DNA from: JAJPJE01 sp963724985
GTDB taxonomy: Bacteria; Acidobacteriota; Terriglobia; Terriglobales; Acidobacteriaceae
NCBI GenBank assembly: GCA_963724985.1
Contig: CAVRWV010000018.1
Location: 124,001 to 188,000 of the forward strand
Length of the DNA: 64,000 bases
Reading direction: 5' to 3'
Shown one piece after another: positions 39,072 to 47,772 of this stretch. Position 1 is the stretch's first letter. Each line of letters opens with the position of its first letter. Position numbers and translations under genes: made by a program. The notes beneath the pieces are model-generated. The model did no database searches and had not been told where the DNA came from. It was given only the letters and a program-made list of their open reading frames with translations.

Positions 39072-39290
39072 TCATGCTGCCCGCTGTGCTAGCTGCTCCA
39101 GGATCTGTTTTCCCAGTTTTTGAACTTCGCCGAAGTGCGTCTGATAATCAATAAAAAGTCGATTCAGTTCGAGAGATTCTTCGGGCTTTAGGTGTGCGCG
39201 CAGCAGCATGTCGCGTACATGCACCGGATTCGGAAGCACAGCTTCTTCGCGCATTTCTTCGAGCGCAGTCGTCGGATCGTAGTGATACAT
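39072..39290 (-). CDS. Small hypothetical protein
   Basis: A 72-residue protein (start MYHYDPTTALEEMREEAVLP) with helical, charged composition (LKPEESLELNRLFIDYQTHF). No signal peptide, membrane segment or known family. It stands alone, separated from a TetR gene by a GTTTC dispersed repeat. Confidence 0.5.
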   Translation of the reverse strand: MYHYDPTTALEEMREEAVLPNPVHVRDMLLRAHLKPEESLELNRLFIDYQTHFGEVQKLGKQILEQLAQRAA

Positions 39291-39341
39291 GTTCAGCTCC
39301 TGTTTCTTCTAGCGTCTCATGCGCGCTGCGTGATTGCAAAA

Positions 39342-39372
39342 GCGTTTCGCGTTTCATGTTTCACGTTTCGCG
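39342..39372. repeat. GTTTCGCG dispersed repeat
   Basis: GCGTTTCGCGTTTCATGTTTC then ACGTTTCGCGA, nearly identical to 35656-35686. It separates the small protein at 39.1-39.3 kb from the TetR gene. Confidence 0.75.
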
Positions 39373-39383
39373 AAATGGGGTGC

Positions 39384-40031
39384 TTACAGCTTCGTCTTTA
39401 CACCCAGGTAGCGGCAGGCGGCGAGCGCCAATTCGGAAGCGACCCGGGTGGAGTCGGCGTTCGTCATCTTCGGACAAGCAAAGAGCACCATTTCACGAAT
39501 GGTTGCGAGCATCATGGTGATGGTGAGCTGGGCTGCCGTTTCGGGGTCCGAATGTCCGATCTGATCGCGGCGTGAAAGCAGAATTCCAACGACAAGTTCG
39601 AAAGTACGGCGGCCGGCGCGTTCGATTCTTTGTCGAACTTTGGGGTCGGCTTGCTCGCGAGTGTAAAAGAAGGTTGCGCGCATCAATCCCGCGTCCTGCA
39701 TAAAGGAGCCCATCATGCCGTGCGCCATTCCATTCACGATGTCGGCGAGGGAAGCGTCTGGCGGAATCTGGTCGGCCATGTGGCTCAAGAATTCGTGCTT
39801 GTCGAGAAAGTACTGGAGGCAAATGTCGCGGAGCAGAGCGTCTTTGTCGGAGAAGCGTCGATAGACGCTTCCAACGGAAAGCCCGGCGCGCTCGGCAATG
39901 CGAGGGATGGTAGCGGCTTCCAGTCCGTCTTCGTTCAAGATTTCGCGTGCGGCATCGATGAGCCGGCGCATCGATTGCTGGCTGCGCGCTTGCTTGGGCG
40001 CATGGATGTCGGCAGAAGTGGTAGGAGCCAT
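39384..40031 (-). CDS. TetR-family transcriptional regulator
   Basis: A 215-residue regulator. ATG 40031 is chosen because GGAG lies just upstream; sequence further upstream belongs to the mosaic repeat. The N-terminal helix-turn-helix domain is clear: RRLIDAAREILNEDGLEAAT, IPRIAERAGLSVGSVYRRF and DKDALLRDI. The C-terminal ligand domain is not conserved enough to predict an effector. It faces no obvious target gene. It may regulate itself or distant genes. Confidence 0.9.
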   Translation of the reverse strand: MAPTTSADIHAPKQARSQQSMRRLIDAAREILNEDGLEAATIPRIAERAGLSVGSVYRRFSDKDALLRDICLQYFLDKHEFLSHMADQIPPDASLADIVNGMAHGMMGSFMQDAGLMRATFFYTREQADPKVRQRIERAGRRTFELVVGILLSRRDQIGHSDPETAAQLTITMMLATIREMVLFACPKMTNADSTRVASELALAACRYLGVKTKL

Positions 40032-40363
40032 TCGTTCGGACTGGACCTGCGGATATTCTAGCTTGGCCAAATGTAAATGTGAATTCACGTTTACAGTAGC
40101 GCGCTGATTGTGGGCAAACGGAACCGTTTCTTTGTTTTGCCACGATCCCACACATCCAAAGGAAGGATGTGTGGGGCACCCTGCGCTTTTGGTCCGAAAT
40201 GGGAGGTCCCATGGGGGTCCCCTCCCCCTCGTCCCGCATTCTAAAGGACTTAGAGGCATGGGATGAGGCGCGTCCCGGCAAACAAAGGACTTAGTCCCAT
40301 CGTCCCGCATAACAAAGGAGTTAGATCGGCGGAAGACCAGTTTCTCAGTATTTCAGTACGTCA

Positions 40364-40455
40364 GTTCGGTAGTCTCCCAACCCCGAGCGTTCGGTGGAGG
40401 GAATAGGGATACCTCGCTGACGCTCGGTATGACAGATCCTCGCTGACGCTCGGAT
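40364..40455 (+). repeat. 92-bp direct repeat, unit 1
   Basis: Begins GTTCGGTAGTCTCCC and ends CGCTGACGCTCGGAT. It differs from the unit at 40495-40586 by a single base seen by eye (GAGCGT against GAGCAT). The inner part GGAATAGGGATACC then TCGCTGACGCTCGG is shared with copies at 218-275, 57147-57200 and 58669-58724. Confidence 0.88.
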
Positions 40456-40494
40456 AGGAAGAACAGTTGTCAGTTGCTAGTTGTTCAGTGGTTA

Positions 40495-40586
40495 GTTCGG
40501 TAGTCTCCCAACCCCGAGCATTCGGTGGAGGGAATAGGGATACCTCGCTGACGCTCGGTATGACAGATCCTCGCTGACGCTCGGAT
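40495..40586 (+). repeat. 92-bp direct repeat, unit 2
   Basis: Second copy of the 92-bp unit, separated from the first by 39 bp of unrelated sequence, and followed immediately by TGAAACACACCGC, which leads into block a. Confidence 0.88.
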
Positions 40587-40938
40587 TGAAACACACCGCT
40601 ATTTCTATTGTGACAAATTCGAGGGGACTTACTGGACACTTTCGCGAAGTTTATTTCTGGAATGAAATGAGTCGTTTAGCGAGATTTCGGAGATTCTGGG
40701 GTCTTGACAGGATTTTTCGCGGGCATCCGCGCCTGCCCCACAGATGCGGTGGGATCCCGTTTTCCTTGTGTCCGACCGCTGACAATTTCGTTTTCCCGAT
40801 ACCTGGTGGTGACGCTCGTTCACGACCGTTCCGTCCATTTGGACAATACCCGTTGACATTGGGCAACTAGACGTCGGTAACGCTTACTTCCCGGAGAATC
40901 AGGCTATGCTTGGGCGGTTGGACGAAGGAGGCTGCTTT

Positions 40939-41595
40939 ATGGCAATCGCCATTACTCGTCGGGCGTACCGGGATTTTTTAACTACGGTCTTCGTCCTCGT
41001 TTTCAGCGTTGGGACATTCGCACAGTCCAAACCGATTGCAGCCCGGACTTCGGCTCCTTCGGTTGCACGCGACCTGAATTCAACATTGGCTGAGTTGATG
41101 CGCGTGGCCCCTGCAACCAACCAGGACCTGGGCATCCTGCAGCAGCAACACGGCGCGAGACTCCACCGGGTCACATTCTGGCGCGGAGACAAAGCCCATA
41201 CTGCCGAGACGGCGGAAGCGTTGCGCCGCAACCTACAGTTTGCCGTGCCGAATTTGATCCACGATGCCCAAGCCTCTGGTGGAAGCATCTCGACGACTTT
41301 TAAGCTCTATAGGGATCTAACTGTGCTCTGCGAGTCCCTGGATTCGCTGCTCCCGCCCGGTTCGCACGAAACCAAAACTGAGTTGATAGCCTTGAGCAAC
41401 GATCTGTCGGACATGAATCGGCTGAGGGAAGACTTGTACCTCAATATTCAGCAGACTGCTGCTTCGATCGAAAGTAAAAGTCAGCGGCTATCGTCTTCGG
41501 CTGGCCGAGCTCCGAAAAGAATTATTGTTGACGACAATGTCCCGGAAAAGCCCTCGCCCAAGAAACGCCACGTGCCTTCGCCGGACAGCCATTGA
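40939..41595 (+). CDS. Exported hypothetical protein
   Basis: A 218-residue protein. ATG 40939 follows AAGGAGG at 40925-40931, an excellent ribosome binding site. The N-terminus (MAIAITRRAYRDFLTTVFVLVF) is a signal peptide or membrane anchor ending near FAQSK. The body is helical (LLPPGSHETKTELIALSNDL), and the C-terminus is basic and Ser/Pro-rich (EKPSPKKRHVPSPDSH). No family was recognised. Confidence 0.65.
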   Translation: MAIAITRRAYRDFLTTVFVLVFSVGTFAQSKPIAARTSAPSVARDLNSTLAELMRVAPATNQDLGILQQQHGARLHRVTFWRGDKAHTAETAEALRRNLQFAVPNLIHDAQASGGSISTTFKLYRDLTVLCESLDSLLPPGSHETKTELIALSNDLSDMNRLREDLYLNIQQTAASIESKSQRLSSSAGRAPKRIIVDDNVPEKPSPKKRHVPSPDSH

Positions 41596-41655
41596 TAGGT
41601 TGGCTTATGAGGCGCAGTCTGAAAGCCGTCTGACACATACTCGTCAATGCCGATG

Positions 41656-41673
41656 GATTCGCTGCGCTTACCA
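41656..41673. repeat. 18-bp direct repeat, left copy
   Basis: GATTCGCTGCGCTTACCA is identical to 45258-45275, and weaker similarity continues on both sides (for example GACCTCTCCTG against TGACTTCCCCTG). The two copies lie outside a two-gene unit. Confidence 0.7.
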
Positions 41674-41873
41674 GACCTCTCCTGTTTCACCCCGTACTTT
41701 CTGTGCGCAGGTTCCACTGGTTTCATCGTTTCGTCTTCAGGATCGGCGATCTCTCTTCGGAAGTCAGGGGGTGATTCCGCCGGCTGTGCAGATTGTCTGT
41801 GGCTGCTTCCCGGCCCTGCGTTCGGATAATGGTGGTAATCTCCATCAGAAAGTAGTCTTCCGCTCCGCAGTGC

Positions 41874-43946
41874 CTACGGCTGTTGTGCCGGACCTATTTG
41901 CGGCGCCTTCACTGGTTTTGCCATGCCGAAGAAGACAGTCACCCCTTGTCCGCCGCAGCGGGTCGATAGTTCTTCGGGCGGCACGCCGAAACAGCTATCG
42001 ATGTCTTCCCAATTGTTCATTACCCAGACGTCGCCTGCCGGTCCGATCGCGAGATCCGTCTGCATCTGCAGACCGCCTCCGACGTATCCGCCGGGTGGGG
42101 AGATTTGATCGCCTGTCTTCATGCCTGGAGGACAATTCTCGGTGCGCGCACCGCATAGCTCCGTGATCGGACTGTTCGGAGCTGCGAAGTTCGAGATCCA
42201 AACGTTGTCGTTGCCGTCCACGGTGGCGGCCCAGGGACCAGGAAGGCCACCACCGGTGAAAGGCGAGCCCGGATACTGGCTACCATCGGGGCGTAGTAGA
42301 GTCACGCTGCCGCCATCGCGTCCGGTTTGTTTCGACATCGCGCGCGTTAGGACTTCATCTCCGTTTCGGCCAGTTTTCAAGTCCAGGATCGTGTGCGCTA
42401 ACACATATTCGCCTCGCGTCGAGTTGCCCAGTCGATTCGTAACCCACACGTTGCCTTGACTATCGATGCCCAATCCGCTGCCACTCCAACCGGTATTGAA
42501 TTTCTCAGCTTTGCTCGGATCAGAAGCTGGGAACCGAGTGACATGGCCGCCCATTGCATTCGTCACCCAGATCCGATCCTGCTGATCGATTCCAAGATGG
42601 AACGGGCCTATTAGGGACTTGCACGGTTCGACATCGCGTCCTTCGCAAACGATTTCTCCCTTGGTCCAATCACCCCTCGGGAAATAAAGGAGTTGATTTT
42701 TTGAGAGACCCAGTGCCCACACATCGCCGCTGGGGGTGACAATGATCCCTTGCATCAACCCGAGCCTTCCGTCGAAGGTGATGCCCTCGGGTGGCGTGAG
42801 CGGCTTGCCGTTCTTGTCGAAGACAGCGATGTTCTTGCCGCCATATCCGGCCAGCCAGGCGTTGTCGTGAGAATCCACAGCTGCGCCGAAGGTGCCGCCT
42901 TGCATACCACCGCCCGCGAAGCCGGTGGTTATCGGCGAGAGTGGCTTTCCATTTGGTGCAAATTTAGTTGCGTTCCCCTGCCACAAGGAATCTTGTCCTT
43001 GCCAGCCAATCGTGAAGTTGTCGCCAACCCACAGGTTACCCTCGCTATCGAACATCGCTTTCCCGCCCGCACGATACCCGCCGCCATCAAACTTGAGCGG
43101 AAATACCCAGGCGCTTGGTGCAAAGGTGAGGTATGGCATGAAGGGGACCGCACGCATGGTCTTTCCCTCAGGCACGGTGTAGGTTTCCTCGAGAAACCTA
43201 ATAAGGCGTTCCGGTTGATACCACGGATACCGTATGACAGATTCGGCGGCCGCCAGCGTGTCAGACGGTGCGCCTCCTTTCGGTGGAGTTGCAGCGGTGA
43301 AAAGTTTGCTGCACGAATCTGATCTCACCTGTGTGACGCAAGCGGACAGAACATCGGCGAGCGTTGCGAAGTTCGCCATGGTCGGCGTTTGTCCACTATT
43401 CAGTGGATCCTGAATGGTCTCGCCCCAGCCGCCGGATTGAAGATCGACGAAGTTCGGTACATTGCCAGCGGCGATCTTAAGACCAAGCGGATAGCCCTGA
43501 ATCACAGTGCCGTTGATGAATTGATTGGTCGTCCACACCGACGCAATCGTGGTGAACTCGTTGACCGTCGCATGTGCCGGAGGCTTATTACCGAGAACCG
43601 AAAGCAGCACGATCGCCGGATTGTCGCCGCTCCCTTTGTGTGCGGTTGGCTGTCCGCCTTTCGCGACGATATACAAGATGTCGTCTGGACCCGCACCTGC
43701 GGCGCTCAAAGTAAATCGACCGTCGTCACCGCTTTGAGCCTGCGCGAGCTGCTTTGGAGCACTGGGACTCGCTGACCAGAGCGTGACCGCTGATCTGGAA
43801 ATCGGTGCGCCAGCGCCTGTTACTTGTCCTTCGATCCTCTGCGCTGCGGTGACTGAAGACGTGGCTACGAGGAGGGCACAGACAAGGCTTCCGCTGATGA
43901 GCAACCGATGACGAACGCTATTTACGATTCGTGGTTTGCGGCTCAT
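41874..43946 (-). CDS. Exported NHL/Vgb-like beta-propeller protein
   Basis: A 690-residue exported protein. ATG 43946 is preferred since CCGGAG precedes it and a signal peptide (LLISGSLVCALLVATSSVTA) follows. Residues about 35-110 form a carboxypeptidase-regulatory-like beta domain (GQVTGAGAPISRSAVTLW). From about 290 there are repeats such as FDSEGNLWVGDNF, VDSHDNAWLAGYGG, IDQQDRIWVTNAMG, IDSQGNVWVTNRLG and VDGNDNVWISNFA, the pattern of NHL and virginiamycin-lyase-like propellers. A cysteine-rich C-terminal part follows. It is downstream of an outer-membrane protein gene with a 41-bp gap. Confidence 0.82.
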   Translation of the reverse strand: MSRKPRIVNSVRHRLLISGSLVCALLVATSSVTAAQRIEGQVTGAGAPISRSAVTLWSASPSAPKQLAQAQSGDDGRFTLSAAGAGPDDILYIVAKGGQPTAHKGSGDNPAIVLLSVLGNKPPAHATVNEFTTIASVWTTNQFINGTVIQGYPLGLKIAAGNVPNFVDLQSGGWGETIQDPLNSGQTPTMANFATLADVLSACVTQVRSDSCSKLFTAATPPKGGAPSDTLAAAESVIRYPWYQPERLIRFLEETYTVPEGKTMRAVPFMPYLTFAPSAWVFPLKFDGGGYRAGGKAMFDSEGNLWVGDNFTIGWQGQDSLWQGNATKFAPNGKPLSPITTGFAGGGMQGGTFGAAVDSHDNAWLAGYGGKNIAVFDKNGKPLTPPEGITFDGRLGLMQGIIVTPSGDVWALGLSKNQLLYFPRGDWTKGEIVCEGRDVEPCKSLIGPFHLGIDQQDRIWVTNAMGGHVTRFPASDPSKAEKFNTGWSGSGLGIDSQGNVWVTNRLGNSTRGEYVLAHTILDLKTGRNGDEVLTRAMSKQTGRDGGSVTLLRPDGSQYPGSPFTGGGLPGPWAATVDGNDNVWISNFAAPNSPITELCGARTENCPPGMKTGDQISPPGGYVGGGLQMQTDLAIGPAGDVWVMNNWEDIDSCFGVPPEELSTRCGGQGVTVFFGMAKPVKAPQIGPAQQP

Positions 43947-43987
43947 ATTTTCTACTCCGGGCGCTTGTCGCACTCAGACGCAATCAC

Positions 43988-45064
43988 TTACTTCTTTGGT
44001 GATTGTTGTTCCTGATCCAACTGCTTCAACTTTTTCTCGAGGATCTTTTTTTCCTCAGCTTTCGTTAGCTTGGGAAAGAGGAAGGCGAGCTGTAGACGCA
44101 TAGTCCAAGGCGAGCCGAACTGGGGATGGGTTGCGTTCCCGAAAAACTGTGCCTGGAGATTCACCGGTTGGTTCCCGAATTTCATGATTCGTCCAATCCC
44201 GCCACCCAAGGGCACAGTCCAAACATTTCCACTCTTCGCTTCCCAATTGGCGGTGATGATCGGCTGCCATGCGAGATACCAGCCCTTCTTCAGGTTGTAG
44301 TTGATGAAGTACTGCAACAGCATCTGGTTCACGTCTTTCGAGTTGCTCTGGCCAATGGGTCCTGTGCAAGCGCCGCATGGCAAGAGTTGCGTGGAAAACG
44401 GAAGCGTGCGACCGCTTCCTGCGAATGACCAGACGTTGTTGATCAAAATCCCTATGGTCCAGTGACCCGGCTGAACCAACCCGACCACTGACGGCCCGAT
44501 GCTCCATTTACCTTGCCCCAGAACATTGTCGGTTGCGGTTGGGAGAAGAAATGCAGGGCCGACACCCCAGATCAATTTCTTAGGTTTTGCCGGTGAGAGG
44601 AAAAAAGTGGGATTCATGTCGCCCAGCCCGAGCGTCCCCAGATGATTCAAAGGAGTGCTAGCCGGGATAACGAGCGAAGCGATACTTGGCTGGTAGATGA
44701 CGGGAGTGACGATGCGCATGATCAGATTCCAGTTCTTGCTCACGCGTACCGGTATTACGGGCTGTATGTTGAGAATATTCTGAGAGCGATCGTTGGGACC
44801 GATGTCGAAGTTCGTGTTGTTTTGAAGGGGCACACTGATGAGGCTCGCGACTGGATTCTGAACGGCCTTCGCAAGCGCTTTCGCCTGGTCTTCTTCGGAG
44901 GCACTCTGGTCGGGCGTACTCTGATCCGTAGCAGCTTGCTTGCCTCGTGATGACGATTCGCTTGTTTGCGGTGTGGATTGGGCGGCCGCTAAGCTGGAAA
45001 TCACAATGAGCCAAGCTGCAACCGCAATAAACGCAAGTAGCTTCACAGGCCTGGCTCCGTGCAT
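43988..45064 (-). CDS. Outer-membrane-like protein (neuromedin-U-type annotation)
   Basis: A 358-residue protein with a signal peptide (LLAFIAVAAWLIVISSLAAA). The start at 45064 is chosen because GAGGAAATGGG lies before it; 45070 is an alternative. It contains VASLISVPLQNNTNFDIGP, VPVRVSKNWNLIMRIVTPVIYQP, GLGDMNPTFFLSP and WGVGPAFLLPTAT, the consensus of a family widely but wrongly labelled neuromedin U. Alternating hydrophobic and aromatic residues suggest an outer-membrane beta-barrel, probably a transport channel. It lies upstream of the beta-propeller gene. Confidence 0.78.
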   Translation of the reverse strand: MHGARPVKLLAFIAVAAWLIVISSLAAAQSTPQTSESSSRGKQAATDQSTPDQSASEEDQAKALAKAVQNPVASLISVPLQNNTNFDIGPNDRSQNILNIQPVIPVRVSKNWNLIMRIVTPVIYQPSIASLVIPASTPLNHLGTLGLGDMNPTFFLSPAKPKKLIWGVGPAFLLPTATDNVLGQGKWSIGPSVVGLVQPGHWTIGILINNVWSFAGSGRTLPFSTQLLPCGACTGPIGQSNSKDVNQMLLQYFINYNLKKGWYLAWQPIITANWEAKSGNVWTVPLGGGIGRIMKFGNQPVNLQAQFFGNATHPQFGSPWTMRLQLAFLFPKLTKAEEKKILEKKLKQLDQEQQSPKK

Positions 45065-45442
45065 TCCCATTTCCTCGAAAAACATTGGGATATAGGCGGA
45101 GAAAGCGTATCGATGAAAGCTGGGGAGGCAAACTATCAAAATCTTTAGTTGCCGCCCAAAAATCTTGCAGCCGAGCCGCCTCCAGAAGCGCTTCCGCAAA
45201 AGGGCGGACACATTCATGCAATTGGATTCACGCGATTCTGATCATTTCCGGCTCATTGATTCGCTGCGCTTACCATGACTTCCCCTGCGCCCAGAGAAGA
45301 AATCCCTCCCGTTGAATGGAGCCATCTGACAGACAGCTTTGCCGGGCCCGAGCTAGATTGCTGCTCCCCGGCGATTGCGACGCCGAATCAGCAATGCACC
45401 ACACGGTACAATAAAGGATTCTGAATCAAGAGGAATTTCTAC
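45065..45442. other. Intergenic region before proS
   Basis: About 380 bp without a supported gene. It holds the right 18-bp direct repeat (45258-45275). The promoter for proS should lie toward the right end, where AATAAAGGATTCTG is AT-rich, but no convincing -35/-10 pair was recognised. Confidence 0.6.
45258..45275. repeat. 18-bp direct repeat, right copy
   Basis: Identical to 41656-41673, in the same orientation, 3.6 kb away. It lies outside the outer-membrane protein gene. Confidence 0.7.
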
Positions 45443-47211
45443 ATGTATCGTTGGTCGCAATTATTCATTCCGACGCTGCGGGAGGCGCCTGCCGACGCAG
45501 AGGTCGCAAGTCACAAGTATCTTGTGCGCGCAGGCTACATTCGTCAGCTTGCAGCCGGTATCTACAGCTACCTGTTTCTGGGGCAGCGCGCGATTCTGAG
45601 GATCACCAACATCGTTCGCGAAGAGATGGACAAGATCGGGCAGGAGTTCTACCTGCCGGCGCTGAATCCGCGCGAGGTGTGGGAAGCGAGCGGACGCTGG
45701 GAAGTGATGGGCGAGAACATGTTTCGCCTGAAGGATCGCAAGGGAGCCGATTTGTGCCTGGGAATGACGCACGAAGAGGTGATGACGGAGATCGCGCGCA
45801 AGGAGCTGCGCAGTTACAAGCAGCTGCCGCAGATCTGGTACCAGATACAGACGAAGTTTCGCGATGAGCCGCGGCCGAAGTCGGGATTGATGCGCGTGCG
45901 CCAGTTCACGATGAAGGACGCGTATTCGTTCGACATCGACGCGGACGGGCTGGACGTTTCTTACAACAAGCATGAGCAGACGTATCGGCGGATCTTCGAT
46001 CGCTGCGGGCTGAAGTACGTGGTGGTGGACGCGCACTCGGGCGCGATGGGTGGATCGAAGTCGCAGGAATTCATGGTCCACACCGACGCGGGGGAGGATC
46101 TGGTTGCGAGCTGCGCGAAGTGCGGCTACGCGGCGAATCTGGAAAAGGCGACGTCGAAGCTGGATGCGGTGGAAGAGTTGGCGGCATCGGGCGATGGAAA
46201 GCCTGAGCTGGTGCACACGCCGAACGTGAAGACGATTGAAGATCTGTCGAAGTTTCTGACGCTCTCGCCGAAGAACAACATCAAGACGCTGGCGTACATG
46301 GCGGCGGTGCCGGGAAAGAACGGAATGGAAGTTCACGAAAAGCCGCTGGTGGCGTTCCTGCGCGGCGATCACATGTTGAATGAAGCGAAGCTGGCGGGAG
46401 CGGTGCCGGAGGCGCAGATTCGCCCGATGCGCGCGGAAGAGATCGAAGAATTTTTCGGAACACCGGCAGGATTCTTAGGGCCGATTGGTCTGAAGGGACG
46501 CAAGTTTCGTGGAGCAGAAGGAACTGTTCTGGTGGACACGGCACTGCAGGGCCGCAAGAACCTGGTTTCCGGGGCGAACAAGCAGGACTATCACCTGAAG
46601 AACGTCACGCCCGAAGTTCGATTTCGAACTCGATCAGTGGGTCGACCTGCGGAATGTGGAAGCAGGCGAAGGCTGTCCGAAATGCGGTGAGCCGTTAACG
46701 GTGGCGAAGGCGGTGGAGATCGGGCACATCTTTAAGCTGGGATACAAGTATTCCGAGTCGATGGGCGCGCAGGGTGCTGGATAAGGACGGCAAAGAGGTG
46801 ACGCCGATCATGGGCAGCTATGGGATCGGGATTGAGAGAATCCTGACAGCCGCGATTGAACAGAATCACGATGAGCAGGGCTTCTGGCTACCGGCGGCGA
46901 TTGCGCCGTTCCAGGTGGTGGTCAGTCCGATTAATGTCCGCGAGCAGGTCCAGATGGAGACGGCGGTAAAGATCGCCGAGGAGCTGGCCGGTCGCGGAAT
47001 TGACGTAATCCTGGATGACCGGGATGAGCGGCCGGGCGTGAAGTTTAAGGACGCAGATCTGGTGGGAATCCCCTTCAGAGTCATTGTTGGCAAGAAGGTT
47101 ACCGAAGATTTGGTAGAGCTGTTCGAACGCTCGACAGGGCAGAAACGCGATGTTAACATCGGCGCAATTTCAACCCAAGTGGAGGGTTTAGTTACTCAAT
47201 CCGGAGCGTAA
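45443..47211 (+). CDS. proS: Prolyl-tRNA synthetase, frame-broken twice
   Basis: Class II aminoacyl-tRNA synthetase, essential for charging tRNA-Pro. The first frame has the characteristic start MYRWSQLFIPTLREAPADAE, motif 1-2 region TKFRDEPRPKSGLMRVRQF and the YbaK-like editing insertion. Near 46620 one extra base (C) breaks the frame; after its removal the text reads PEVDFELDQWVDL through CPKCGEPL. Near 46765 one extra A breaks it again; removal gives SMGARVLDKDGKEV. The last part has GSYGIGIERI (motif 3) and the anticodon-binding domain. The total is about 590 residues. Two independent breaks in an essential gene argue strongly for sequencing errors. Confidence 0.95.
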
Positions 47212-47574
47212 GTGTCCGGAACATTCAGTATGAGATCTCTGAAGGCCCTGCTTGCCGTCGCGATTTTTGGTGCCCTGGTGTACGTTGCCTATCAGGTCGT
47301 TCCTATTTATATGAGTAGCTACCAGTTTCAGGATGCGGTCGAAGAGGAAGCCAGGCTGGACTCCTACTCGCAGAAAACTGAGCAGGACATTCGAGACACC
47401 GTGCTCAAAAAAGCCCAATCACTGGACATTCCGCTGACAGCGGATCAGATCAGGGTTCACAAGACGTCCACTGCGGTGACAATCAGCGCACCCTACACGG
47501 TTCATGTCGATCTGCCGGTACATCCCTTCGATTTATCGTTCACCCCAAACTCCGAGAATCACAGCGCTTATTAG
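47212..47574 (+). CDS. Small membrane-anchored protein (DUF4845-like)
   Basis: A 120-residue protein with a GTG start directly after the proS stop codon. One N-terminal hydrophobic helix (LLAVAIFGALVYVAYQVVP) is followed by a soluble domain ending DLSFTPNSENHSAY. The SYQFQDAVEEEARLDSYSQK segment and the later VTISAPYTVHVDLPVHPFDL suggest a small alpha+beta domain as in DUF4845-type proteins; the match is tentative. It is clearly cotranscribed with proS. Confidence 0.62.
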   Translation: MSGTFSMRSLKALLAVAIFGALVYVAYQVVPIYMSSYQFQDAVEEEARLDSYSQKTEQDIRDTVLKKAQSLDIPLTADQIRVHKTSTAVTISAPYTVHVDLPVHPFDLSFTPNSENHSAY

Positions 47575-47772
47575 CGGTCGGCGGCAGTTCCCGTGACTTG
47601 CTGAGAACGGGAGCAACTTTTCTGGTTCCGCTTGCTTTACAATAGTCACAGTCTCTGGCCCGGAAGAGGTTCCGACAGCGTGCGCGAAGGATTCCTCGCT
47701 TTTGGGAACCCCTGAGGTAACGTTTGCGAGCGCTCCGTCGTCGAAGAGGAGTGACATCTCTGCCTTCAAACT

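Larger units (their letters stand above)
40130..40665 (+). repeat. Mosaic dispersed repeat, copy 2 (inverted relative to 150-490)
   Basis: The same blocks d, c, b and a as at 150-490, in reverse complement. The block c units CGTCCCGCAT, ACTTAGAGGCATG and GACTTAG repeat three times. Between the copies the 92-bp block has been duplicated here. Confidence 0.8.
40032..40938. other. Mosaic repeat island, no gene
   Basis: About 900 bp without a supported gene. It contains the hairpin at 40147-40174, block c (GCGGGACGA units, about 40200-40325), a CAGT-rich tract (40340-40362), two 92-bp direct repeats, block a (about 40600-40660) and a further 270 bp with nothing recognised. The apparent reading frames are repeat translations and show no independent support. 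Confidence 0.8.

Noticed and set aside
39384..40310. Longer version of the TetR gene starting at 40310
   Set aside because: The extra N-terminus is a translation of the mosaic repeat; the good ribosome binding site is before 40031.
41525..42166. Open frame of about 213 codons on the plus strand
   Set aside because: It is Arg/Ser-rich, antisense to the end of the beta-propeller gene, and has no recognisable domain or start signal.
43988..45064. Real neuromedin U homology
   Set aside because: The label is a known database carry-over for bacterial barrel-like proteins; neuromedin U is a vertebrate peptide.
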